A DNA stretch of 64,000 nucleotides, from contig NZ_VDCQ01000005.1 of the NCBI RefSeq assembly GCF_006265175.1, positions 1-64,000 on the forward strand, in the 5' to 3' direction. This document shows positions 1 to 7,357 of the stretch, in pieces. The position numbers and the translations under genes were made by a program. Each line of letters begins with the position of its first letter. The stretch's first letter is position 1. The DNA is from Paenibacillus hemerocallicola (lineage in GTDB: Bacteria; Bacillota; Bacilli; Paenibacillales; NBRC-103111). Below the pieces are notes generated by a model. That model ran no database searches, was not told where the DNA came from, and was given only the letters and a program-made list of their open reading frames with translations.

Positions 1-57
1 GTAGTGGAAGCGACCCGGAAGGCCGCATTGACGGGAAAACGCATCCATTTAAAATGA
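1..57 (+). CDS. C-terminal end of an upstream Gfo/Idh/MocA-like oxidoreductase (partial)
   Basis: The window opens inside a reading frame that gives a short tail ending AALTGKRIHLK before a TGA at 55-57. The helical VVEATRKAALTGK pattern resembles the last helix of Gfo/Idh/MocA dehydrogenases, but only 18 residues are visible, so the family is an inference. Its stop overlaps the ATG of the next gene (ATGA), which suggests one transcript. Confidence 0.45.
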   Translation, partial: VVEATRKAALTGKRIHLK

Positions 58-1157
58 CAAGAAGGGCGAGAGTGAGAGGCATGGAAGGAAAAGTCAGATT
101 AGGTGTCGTAGGGTGCGGCCTTATCGGGAGAAAGCATCTGGATGCGGCCCGCGACAAGTCCTGGATTGAGATCGGCGCCGTCGCCGATCTGAATTTGGCT
201 GCGGCTGAGGCCGTGTCGAAGGAATACGGGGTTCCGAAACGGTTTACGGATGCTGCCGAGCTATTCGCGCAGCCGGACATAAACGCAGTTGTGCTCTCCA
301 CGCCGGCCGCCGGGCGGGCGGAATTGGCTGTCCAGGCTCTGCGTCGGGGCAAGCACGTGCTGATTGAGAAGCCGTCGGCGACTCGTGCGGCGGAGTTGGA
401 ACGCATCCGGGATGTTCAGGGTGACCGTGTCGTCGCGTTCTGCACCTCCCGGTTCCGTTTCCTGAAGCACGCGCAGGCCGCCGCAGAGTATCTGCAGTCC
501 GGCCAGCTCGGGGAGCTTCGCGTCATTCGCTGTCGGGCGGTCAAGTCTGCCGGGCGTCCCCCCGAGAAGGAGCCGCCGGCATGGCGATACCGAATCGACA
601 TGAATGGCGGCGGTATTTGGTTCAACTGGGGCTGCTACGATCTCGATTATCTGTTCGGGATTACGGGATGGAAGCTGGAGCCGGTGGAAGCGCTGGCGCA
701 GACCTGGGGCACCGACCCGGACAGATTCCCGTATACCGGTGCCGGGGCGGACGGGGAGACGCACGGCACAGGTCTGATCCGCTGCAAGGGCGGCGCCGTC
801 GTCACGTTCGAGCGCGGCGAATATGCGGCTGCTCCGGCGGAGGAAAGTTGGCAGATCATCGGCAGCCATGGTGCGCTCACGCTGCAAATGACCACTGCCA
901 GGAAGAACAGTCTCATCGCAAGCAAGTTCGTTCCGGGAACCGGTACCGTGTCGACGGTTATCTGGGAAGGAGACGAGGATTGGGGCATACTCCATGATGG
1001 TCCGCTGCTGGATTTTACGAATGCCATTCTTGAGCGGAGATCTCCTTCTACAGGCCTAGAGCAAGCTTATTCGGCGCAGCTGGCGCTCGATCTGATGTGT
1101 GATTCGGCACGAACCGGGAAGATCATTTCTGTATCGGAAAGGAAAGGACGACTATGA
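54..1157 (+). CDS. Gfo/Idh/MocA family NAD(P)-dependent oxidoreductase
   Basis: This is a cytosolic dehydrogenase of the glucose-fructose oxidoreductase/inositol dehydrogenase family, which usually oxidises a sugar or cyclitol hydroxyl. The N-terminal Rossmann fold has GVVGCGLIG near residues 17-25. The family EKP signature (IEKPSA) lies near residue 105, and the C-terminal half is the alpha/beta substrate domain. Length (367 aa) is normal. The start at 54 gives a 4-bp ATGA overlap with the preceding gene; an ATG at 81 (MEGKVRLG) would give a more usual N-terminus, and neither start has a strong Shine-Dalgarno. It overlaps the next gene by 4 bp, so it is coupled to the isomerase. The substrate cannot be told from sequence. 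Confidence 0.9.
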   Translation: MTRRARVRGMEGKVRLGVVGCGLIGRKHLDAARDKSWIEIGAVADLNLAAAEAVSKEYGVPKRFTDAAELFAQPDINAVVLSTPAAGRAELAVQALRRGKHVLIEKPSATRAAELERIRDVQGDRVVAFCTSRFRFLKHAQAAAEYLQSGQLGELRVIRCRAVKSAGRPPEKEPPAWRYRIDMNGGGIWFNWGCYDLDYLFGITGWKLEPVEALAQTWGTDPDRFPYTGAGADGETHGTGLIRCKGGAVVTFERGEYAAAPAEESWQIIGSHGALTLQMTTARKNSLIASKFVPGTGTVSTVIWEGDEDWGILHDGPLLDFTNAILERRSPSTGLEQAYSAQLALDLMCDSARTGKIISVSERKGRL

Positions 1158-1957
1158 AGTACGCGTTTATGAGCTTTTCGGCACCGCAATTATCCTTTCA
1201 GGAACTGACGGCAACGGCTCGCCGTTACGGCTATGATGGCGTGGAGCTGCGTACCGACGCGAATCATGCGCATGGCGTCGAGTTGACGGCATCACCGGAA
1301 CACCTTGCCCGGGTCCGGGCGGAATGCGAGGCATCGGGAGTATCGATTCCGGGTCTGGACTTAACGCTCAAGCTAGCCAATCCGATGAAATCCGCTGTGG
1401 AAGAGGCAGGCGCCTACCTGAAGCTGGCTTCTCAAGTGGGGGCTCCGAGAGTTCGGGTGTTCGGCGGACAGATTCCAGAGGGCGTTTCCCGGGAGGAGTC
1501 ACAGGCATTTCTGATCCGGTCGATGCGACAACTCGCTTCCATGGCTGAGTCGGAAGGGGTAACGGTCTGTATCGAAACCCATGATGCCTGGTACGATCCC
1601 GATAGAATGGCGGAAATCATGTCCGAAGTGGATCATCCGAATATCGCGGTTACATGGGACGTTATGCATACGCAGAGACGAGGGGGGCGTTCACCCGACT
1701 ATTCGTTTCAGCGCCTCAAGTCGTGGATCCGCCATGTTCATTTTCACGACGGATTGCTTACCTTGGAGAAACTGCAATTCCGCCCGATGGGCGAGGGAGA
1801 AATCGATCATGCCGAGGTCGTGCGGATTTTGCTTGCGGCCGGCTATGACGGCTACATCAGCGGCGAATGGATCAACTGGGAGCCTTATGAAGATCATCTT
1901 CCGCGGGAGATCGCGAAGATGCGGCAATACGAGACACTATTTACCCGAAGGAGATGA
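1154..1957 (+). CDS. Sugar phosphate isomerase/epimerase, xylose-isomerase-like TIM barrel
   Basis: This 267-aa protein belongs to the AP endonuclease 2/xylose isomerase-like TIM-barrel superfamily, often metal-dependent keto-sugar or inosose isomerases and dehydratases. Typical features are YGYDGVELR near the N-terminus, the CIETHDAW metal-ligand segment near residue 140, TWDVMHT near 170, HVHFHDG near 195 and GEWINWE near the C-terminus. It follows the dehydrogenase with an ATGA overlap, and the pair suits a two-step sugar or cyclitol conversion. A broken copy of its N-terminal half lies at 2405-2757. Confidence 0.88.
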   Translation: MKYAFMSFSAPQLSFQELTATARRYGYDGVELRTDANHAHGVELTASPEHLARVRAECEASGVSIPGLDLTLKLANPMKSAVEEAGAYLKLASQVGAPRVRVFGGQIPEGVSREESQAFLIRSMRQLASMAESEGVTVCIETHDAWYDPDRMAEIMSEVDHPNIAVTWDVMHTQRRGGRSPDYSFQRLKSWIRHVHFHDGLLTLEKLQFRPMGEGEIDHAEVVRILLAAGYDGYISGEWINWEPYEDHLPREIAKMRQYETLFTRRR

Positions 1958-1984
1958 CTTCCTAAAGCAAAACCGGAAACCTCC

Positions 1985-2381
1985 GCGCACTCACCGCAAC
2001 GGCATTATCAAACATCAAATCGCCGGAGACGACTCCATCCTGTCGTTCGAGCTCGGGGCTGTTTATACGAACTCGACCGACTTGACCGTAGAAAGGAAAA
2101 AAATATTGATCGAGCTCGTCGAGCGCACCGGCTTGACGACGCATTTGGCGGTGCTGGACAAAGACGCCGTCCTTTATCTCGTCCATGTCGAGCCGGATCA
2201 CCGCCAATATTTGTCCGGCGCGGTCGGCCAGCGGGGGGCGATTTACCATACCGCGCTCGGCAAAAGCTTGACGGCATGGCTCCCGCGGGAAAAAGTCGCC
2301 GCCTTGCTGGCAACCTGCTCGTTCGAGAAAAAGACGGACCGCACGATCGACTCACTGGAGCGGTTTCTCGAACAACTATGA
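1985..2381 (+). pseudogene. IclR-family regulator remnant (part of the effector domain only)
   Basis: The frame reads through ILIELVERTGLTTHLAVLD, DAVLYLVHVEPDHRQYLSG and GAIYHTALGKSLTAWLP, the pattern of the IclR effector-binding domain (GxxxHxTAxGKxLLA). The N-terminal winged helix is missing and no proper start exists. The frame ends after RFLEQL, where the copied isomerase sequence begins, so both ends are lost. An intact IclR is about 250 aa; roughly 125 codons remain. It may once have controlled the upstream dehydrogenase/isomerase pair. Confidence 0.75.
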
Positions 2382-2404
2382 GTGGCTTTAAGCGGGCCCT
2401 TCGT

Positions 2405-2757
2405 GTTGAGTTTCTCGTTTTCGGCACCGCAATTATTTTTTCAGGAACTGACGGCAACGGCTCGCCGTTATGGCTATGATGGCGTGGAGATTGTGTACCG
2501 ACACGAATCATGCGCACGGCGTCGAGTTTGACGGCATCACCAGAACACTTTGCTTCGGTCCGGGCGGAATGCGAGGCATCGGGAGTATCGATCCCGTGCC
2601 TGGCTTTATCGCTCAGGCCGGCCAAGCCGATGAAATCCGCTGTGGAAACGGCCGGCGCCTGCCTGAAGCTGGCTTCTAAAGTGGGGATCGAGAGTTCGGG
2701 TGTTCGGCGGCCAGATTTCAGAGGTCATTTCCCGGAAGGAGTCGCAGGCATTTTTCC
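2405..2757 (+). pseudogene. Decayed tandem copy of the N-terminal half of the isomerase gene at 1154-1957
   Basis: About 350 bases match 1165-1515 almost continuously: for example, the segment around 2421-2480 repeats that around 1180-1240, and GCGAGGCATCGGGAGTATCG occurs in both. The copy carries base insertions (near 2488) and scattered substitutions that break the frame, and it stops abruptly at about 2757. It is therefore a dead, 3'-truncated duplicate, not a functional paralogue. Confidence 0.88.
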
Positions 2758-3155
2758 TTCAATTCCCCCCACCGGTTTCGCCATACATATTCATGCCAGT
2801 TATCGGATAATGGTGCTTCCTTGGACTTTATCCATCACATAAATATATGCCCACATCGATTGTCACTCGCGTTGCCCCCCTTTACCCACAATAGTGATAA
2901 GCTTCTTGAGATCAAGGTAGCAAATGGCATAATGGCTCCTCAAGCTTTGTTAGACATCCGGCACAAATGGCTAAAAAGAAGAGCGATTGGACAGATTGAA
3001 ACCGCATTCAATGCTGGCATATCATTAAGATGAAAGGAGGCAGGCCGACTTGCACATGTAACGGCGCTCCCACAATAACCGTTGCCCGCGAGATCAGGCA
3101 CCGAGGAGCGGCATACGTCAAAATGGACACAAGCAAAATAGAGGGGGATTCAACC
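2758..3155 (+). other. Intergenic stretch, no gene recognised
   Basis: The stretch contains an open frame at 2821-3033 (70 codons, ending HKWLKRRAIGQIETAFNAG) that lacks a convincing ribosome site and matches no family I recognise. The rest leads up to the binding-protein gene, whose ribosome site GAGGGGGAT is at 3141-3149. Composition is more A/T-rich than the flanking genes. It may be leftover coding sequence. Confidence 0.35.
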
Positions 3156-4496
3156 ATGCGAAAGTTTGTTAACTTACGGTTTTCCGCTGCAGCAGTTTTG
3201 CCGGCATTGCTTTTGACGGCTTGCGCCGGCGGCCAAGGTGGGTCGTCAGCGAGTCCGGAAGAGAAGAAGCCGAGCACGGAGCCTGTCGAATTATCGTTTT
3301 ACTACTCGGGCGGCAACTATGGCGAGCAACGGTTTATGGAAACTATCGGAAATCCAATCATGAAGAAATATCCGCATATTTCAATGAAATATTATCAAAC
3401 TTCCAAAGCTAACGGTTCGGAGGGGCTAACGCTTGCGGATGCCGTCGCTACAGGAGTGCCTATCGATGTGTTGTACGCGAGTCTGTCCAATGTGTCGCAA
3501 TCGTTGCAACCATTCGGGCTGCAATACGATCATGCCGATCTGATCAAACGGAATCGCTTTGATTTGAATTCGTTGGTTCCGCAGGCGGTCGATTCCCTGA
3601 AAGGACTCGGAGGAGGCGCTCTTTACGGGTTGCCCGTCGCGGTCGGAAGCCTCTATTTGTACTACAACAAAGATCTGTTCGACAAATTCGGGGTCTCGTA
3701 TCCCCAGAAAGGTTTGACTTGGGATCAATTGTATGATTTGACCAAAAAGATGGCCCGCACCGAAGGCGGTGTGAAGTACAGGGGGCTTGCGATCGGCTGG
3801 ACTTACATGGCTACATTTAATCCGATGGGCGCCGGTCTGGTCGACCCCGCAACGAACAAAGCCTTATTCGCCAAGGACGAGAAGTGGCAAAAGCTTGTCT
3901 CGAATTTGATCCGTTTTTACAATATTCCGGGCAACGAAGTGGATGCGGAAAGCGCCAGATGGAAAAATCAATTCGACGAATTTACAAAAGGAACGGCCGC
4001 CATGATGCTGACGGCCAATAATCTGAGTCGGGACTGGAACGGACGGGTGGACGTCGCAAGCTTTCCGGTATCTCCCGACAAACCCGGAGTCGGAGGCGGA
4101 TTGATTCCGAATTTCTTCGGCGTGACGAGCATAAGCAAACATAAGGATGAGGCTTTTCAAGCTATCGCCTTTTTGGCCTCCAAAGAGTACCAGCTTCAGC
4201 AAGCCAGAATCGGGAGCGGCTCCCTGCCGGTTATTGACGACCCGCAAATCCGTGCGGAATACAGCAAGGACAACGCATGGATGCAAGAAAGAAACATCAA
4301 TGTATCCGGATGGTTTCCGGAGCGTTTTGCCGATGCCTACACCGTTACTCCTTATGACGGCAGAGCCAACGCCGCTTTTGTAGCGGAAATGGAGAAGCTT
4401 TCGGCCGGAACCGTCGCCGATGTGAACACTGCGCTTAGACAGGCGGCGGAAGCGGCAGATAAAGCGATCGAAGCGCAAATCTCCGCGGGCAAGTAA
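3156..4496 (+). CDS. Extracellular sugar-binding lipoprotein (ABC solute-binding protein, family 1)
   Basis: The predicted 446-aa lipoprotein binds an oligosaccharide or sugar outside the membrane for an ABC importer. The signal peptide MRKFVNLRFSAAAVLPALLL is followed by lipobox LTAC. The mature part has the family features LYYNKDLFDKFGVSYP and LTWDQLYDLTKKM, and the C-terminus ends in the usual helix AAEAADKAIEAQ. The ATG at 3156 is chosen because GAGGGGGAT lies 6 bases upstream; in-frame codons reach back to 3030 but lack signal-peptide character. No permease or ATPase gene is nearby, so it is an orphan component here. A scrap of a closely related gene lies at 9714-9815. Confidence 0.9.
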   Translation: MRKFVNLRFSAAAVLPALLLTACAGGQGGSSASPEEKKPSTEPVELSFYYSGGNYGEQRFMETIGNPIMKKYPHISMKYYQTSKANGSEGLTLADAVATGVPIDVLYASLSNVSQSLQPFGLQYDHADLIKRNRFDLNSLVPQAVDSLKGLGGGALYGLPVAVGSLYLYYNKDLFDKFGVSYPQKGLTWDQLYDLTKKMARTEGGVKYRGLAIGWTYMATFNPMGAGLVDPATNKALFAKDEKWQKLVSNLIRFYNIPGNEVDAESARWKNQFDEFTKGTAAMMLTANNLSRDWNGRVDVASFPVSPDKPGVGGGLIPNFFGVTSISKHKDEAFQAIAFLASKEYQLQQARIGSGSLPVIDDPQIRAEYSKDNAWMQERNINVSGWFPERFADAYTVTPYDGRANAAFVAEMEKLSAGTVADVNTALRQAAEAADKAIEAQISAGK

Positions 4497-4537
4497 CCGT
4501 TGGCCGATGAAACCGATAATAGAGAGGCAATGATCGA

Positions 4538-5794
4538 ATGATGTGCGAGAAATCGAAGGCGAGTTCCGGATATGACATTCGGCTGGACACGATCTGCTCC
4601 GGGTTCGTTCCCGGTCAAGTTTATTGCCGAACGCATCCGCGAGCCGGCATCGTGAAGGGCGAGAAGCCGTCCATCGTATTGACCATGTCTCCGCTCGATT
4701 TGACCGGCAGCGATGTTTTCTATGCATTGACCGGGATGAGCTCCGAAGATGGGGGGCGGACGTGGTCTCCTCCCGTCGAACAGCCGTCGCTCGGTCGACG
4801 CGCGCTGCATGACGGACTCATGGAAGTGATCTGCGATTTTACTCCCGGTTGGCATGAAGCGTCGGGAAAGCTGCTCGGCATCGGTCATACCGTAACCTAT
4901 AAAGGGGACGAGATTATAAGGACGATTCGCAAAACGGCATATGCGGTATACGATCCCAAAAGTCGGGTCTGGACCGATTGGCGGGAAATGGCGGTGCCTT
5001 CGTCGTTATTTGCGTCAGGTGCGGGATCGACTCAGCGCTTCGATCTGGAAAACGGCGATATTTTGCTGCCCGTCTATTACTTGAAATCGGCGAAGGAACC
5101 GGGCATTGATCGGCAATTCTGCTGCTCCACGGTCGTTCGTTGCCGGTTTGACGGCGAAGCCTTGCAATATATCGAGCACGGTACGGAGCTCACCGTTCCG
5201 AAGGGTCGCGGCTATGCGGAGCCATCCTTGACCCGGTTCGGCGGGGGATTTTTCCTGACGTTGCGGGCCGACGATCACGGCGCCGTGACGCGAAGCGCGG
5301 ACGGATTGCATTTCGGGGAACCGAAACAATGGACTTGGGACGACGGGAGCGATGTACTCACGTACAACACCCAGCAGCATTGGGTAACGCATAGCGACGG
5401 ACTGTTCCTGGTCTATACGAGAAAGACGGACAACAACGATCACATTTTCAGACACCGGGCTCCTTTGTTTATCGCCGAGGTCGATCCGGAACGGCTTTGT
5501 TTGGTCCGCTCGTCGGAACGCGTGTTGGTCCCGGAACGGGGGGCTCGTCTATGCAACTTCGGAGTCGTAAACGTGAATGAGCGGGAAACTTGGGTCACCG
5601 TATCCGAGTGGATGCAGAACGGCGGCGCGTCCGGCAAGGAGATGCACCGGCGGCTGCTTCTGACGCATACGGCCGAGGAGCTGGCCCCTTTCGAATCGGC
5701 GCCGCATATGAGCGGACTGATCTCGTTATGGGGTGCCGACAACAGCGTGTATGCCGCTCGTATCGAATGGGACCTTCCCAACCGCTTCGTATAA
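4538..5794 (+). CDS. Sialidase-like (BNR/Asp-box) beta-propeller protein
   Basis: The protein (418 aa) has no signal peptide. An Asp-box motif, SSEDGGRTWSPP near residue 70 (S-x-D-x-G-x-T-W), marks the sialidase/neuraminidase superfamily. Further blades are suggested by YAVYDPKSRVWTDW and VTRSADGLHFGEPKQW. Proteins of this kind act on, or bind, sialic-acid-like or other glycans; catalytic arginines cannot be assigned with confidence, so 'sialidase-like' is as far as I go. It lies 41 bp after the sugar-binding lipoprotein and before a clear terminator, so the two probably share a transcript. Confidence 0.75.
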   Translation: MMCEKSKASSGYDIRLDTICSGFVPGQVYCRTHPRAGIVKGEKPSIVLTMSPLDLTGSDVFYALTGMSSEDGGRTWSPPVEQPSLGRRALHDGLMEVICDFTPGWHEASGKLLGIGHTVTYKGDEIIRTIRKTAYAVYDPKSRVWTDWREMAVPSSLFASGAGSTQRFDLENGDILLPVYYLKSAKEPGIDRQFCCSTVVRCRFDGEALQYIEHGTELTVPKGRGYAEPSLTRFGGGFFLTLRADDHGAVTRSADGLHFGEPKQWTWDDGSDVLTYNTQQHWVTHSDGLFLVYTRKTDNNDHIFRHRAPLFIAEVDPERLCLVRSSERVLVPERGARLCNFGVVNVNERETWVTVSEWMQNGGASGKEMHRRLLLTHTAEELAPFESAPHMSGLISLWGADNSVYAARIEWDLPNRFV

Positions 5795-5802
5795 CCTTTT
5801 AG

Positions 5803-5827
5803 AAAGGTCGCCTAATGGCGACTTTTC
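5803..5827 (+). terminator. Intrinsic terminator after the sialidase-like gene
   Basis: A 10-bp stem (core GTCGCC-TAAT-GGCGAC, extended by AAAG/TTTT) is followed by T residues, directly after the stop at 5794. Confidence 0.8.
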
Positions 5828-5937
5828 TTAAAAGATCCTGAATTTCTAAAGCTTCTAGTATCAAGGTTCGTGAGAGAAAGCGCGAGTTCAAGAATTCATT
5901 CCAATTGCGCCACTAGAGTTTCTACACTTCCAGGTAT

Positions 5938-6142
5938 GGCGCCCAGCGAAGTTTTGAACCAATTTGAGGACTATGGAGCGACTGTGATGTATGGGGATCG
6001 CTGCGCATTGAAAGAATTCCTGATGAAATCGAGCGATCGTATAACGTTGATGGACTGGCTCGTAGCAATCGCGTTTGAAGCGTTCGAACAGGTTGTAAGC
6101 GAGCAAATTGACGAGGATATCATAGGTCCTGAGATAAAATGA
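5938..6142 (+). CDS. Small unrecognised reading frame, possibly a gene remnant
   Basis: The frame (open from 5870) encodes VLNQFEDYGATVMYGD and ends DEDIIGPEIK. I do not recognise a family. A second tiny frame (6139-6216, ending PDRGVFRR) overlaps its stop, and its own TGA overlaps the ATG of the deacetylase gene (ATGA at 6213). No strong ribosome site precedes the first frame. The arrangement could be the tail of a decayed gene. Within 5828-6212 I see nothing else. Confidence 0.25.
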
Positions 6143-6212
6143 AAGCGTTACGCATCGCGAACGATTGGCCGCGTCTGATTTACGGATATCCGGATAGAGG
6201 AGTTTTTCGAAG

Positions 6213-7019
6213 ATGACGAAAGTATTGATGACTTTTCCCCATGGCAAATTCAAAGTGCTAACGCTTAGCTACGATGACGGCAGATATGCTGACCGGAGAT
6301 TGGTACAGTTGATGAACGACTACGGAATCAAAGGAACGTTTCACTTGAATTCCGGCTTGTTCGGCGCTAAAGACCGGGTCCCTCGGGAGGATATAGCCGA
6401 GCTGTTCCGCGGACATGAAATTTCCGCGCATACCGTGACGCATCCGACTATCGCCAGATGCCCGAAGGAGCAGCTCGTACACGAGATTATGGAAGACCGG
6501 ATGGAACTCGAAAGTATAGCCGGATATACGGTAAGAGGGATGTCTTATCCGAACGGCTCTTTCAACAAAGCGATTAAAGAAATACTTCCTATGCTCGGGA
6601 TCGAGTACTCGAGAGTAACGGAAAGTACGGGTGGATTCGGAATGCCCGACGATTGGCACGAGTGGAAGCCGACTTGCCACCATTATCGCAATCGAAACTT
6701 ATTGCACTTGACGGAAAGCTTCCTCGCCGCCAATAAAAGCCAGTACTTATATATGATGTATGTATGGGGGCATAGCTACGAGTTCGACAACGACAACAAT
6801 TGGGAGTTGATCGAGACGTTTTGCGCCCGTGCGGGACGCCGAGACGATATATGGTACGCCACCAACATCGAAATCGTAGATTATGTCAAGTCGTTTCACC
6901 GGCTTCAGTTCTCCGCATCGCGTTCTTTCGTATACAATCCGTCGGCAAGCCCGGTCTGGATTCAAGCGAATGGCAAAATCGTTGAGATCGGAGGTGGGAG
7001 CGAAGTCCAATTGACTTAG
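6213..7019 (+). CDS. Polysaccharide deacetylase (NodB-like, carbohydrate esterase 4)
   Basis: This 268-aa protein has the NodB-fold motifs in order: LSYDDG (catalytic base and metal Asp) near residue 20, SAHTVTHP (metal histidines) near 72, and GMSYPNGSF near 110. Family members remove N- or O-acetyl groups from chitin-like oligomers, peptidoglycan or other polysaccharides. No signal peptide is visible, so it may be cytosolic and act on imported oligosaccharides. The start has GAGGAG 9 bases upstream. Its place among sugar-binding and glycan-active genes supports a role in glycan use. Confidence 0.88.
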   Translation: MTKVLMTFPHGKFKVLTLSYDDGRYADRRLVQLMNDYGIKGTFHLNSGLFGAKDRVPREDIAELFRGHEISAHTVTHPTIARCPKEQLVHEIMEDRMELESIAGYTVRGMSYPNGSFNKAIKEILPMLGIEYSRVTESTGGFGMPDDWHEWKPTCHHYRNRNLLHLTESFLAANKSQYLYMMYVWGHSYEFDNDNNWELIETFCARAGRRDDIWYATNIEIVDYVKSFHRLQFSASRSFVYNPSASPVWIQANGKIVEIGGGSEVQLT

Positions 7020-7174
7020 TCTAAAACTTGTCTCATATTTGATCCGTTGCCGCTCGAATCATATGGGACCCTCCAACCGATTCATAATAAATAACAGCTA
7101 CCGCTGAAGCACGAATGTACATCTTCCGAGAAGGCTTCGATCAGAAGTTTTTCCTGAAAGTTAAGAAAGTAAAA

Positions 7175-7205
7175 ATTGAAGGGGTCACGAGATGTCTCCT
7201 TCAAT
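7175..7205 (+). terminator. Hairpin in the intergenic region, terminator-like
   Basis: ATTGAAGG at 7175-7182 pairs perfectly with CCTTCAAT at 7198-7205, followed by an A/T-rich tail but not a pure T-run. It may end the deacetylase transcript. The rest of 7020-7300 shows no gene. Confidence 0.4.
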
Positions 7206-7308
7206 ATATTTGCAGTCGGTTAAACAAATGGAGTCGAATATCCTAAAACAAATTCAGTTCGAGGAAAATGGGAATTGAATACAAACGGTGGAAGGCGCAT
7301 GAAACCAA

Positions 7309-7327
7309 TATAATGTAAACGCATACA
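7309..7327 (+). promoter_or_regulatory. Candidate promoter -10 overlapped by a cre-like (CcpA) site
   Basis: TATAAT at 7309-7314 is followed immediately by TGTAAACGCATACA at 7314-7327. That matches the CcpA cre consensus (TGWAANCGNTNWCA, from memory) at all but one position. No good -35 is seen. Such placement over +1 would give catabolite repression of the beta-helix gene at 7358. Confidence 0.45.
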
Positions 7328-7357
7328 AAAATCCAATTGAAGCGAGAGGCGGCGTAC

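Noticed and set aside
2821-3033. 70-codon frame before the first binding protein
   Set aside because: No ribosome site and no recognised family; kept only as part of the intergenic note.
6139-6152. Possible cre site TGAAAGCGTTACGC before the deacetylase
   Set aside because: Only the left half fits the consensus; the right half has three mismatches.
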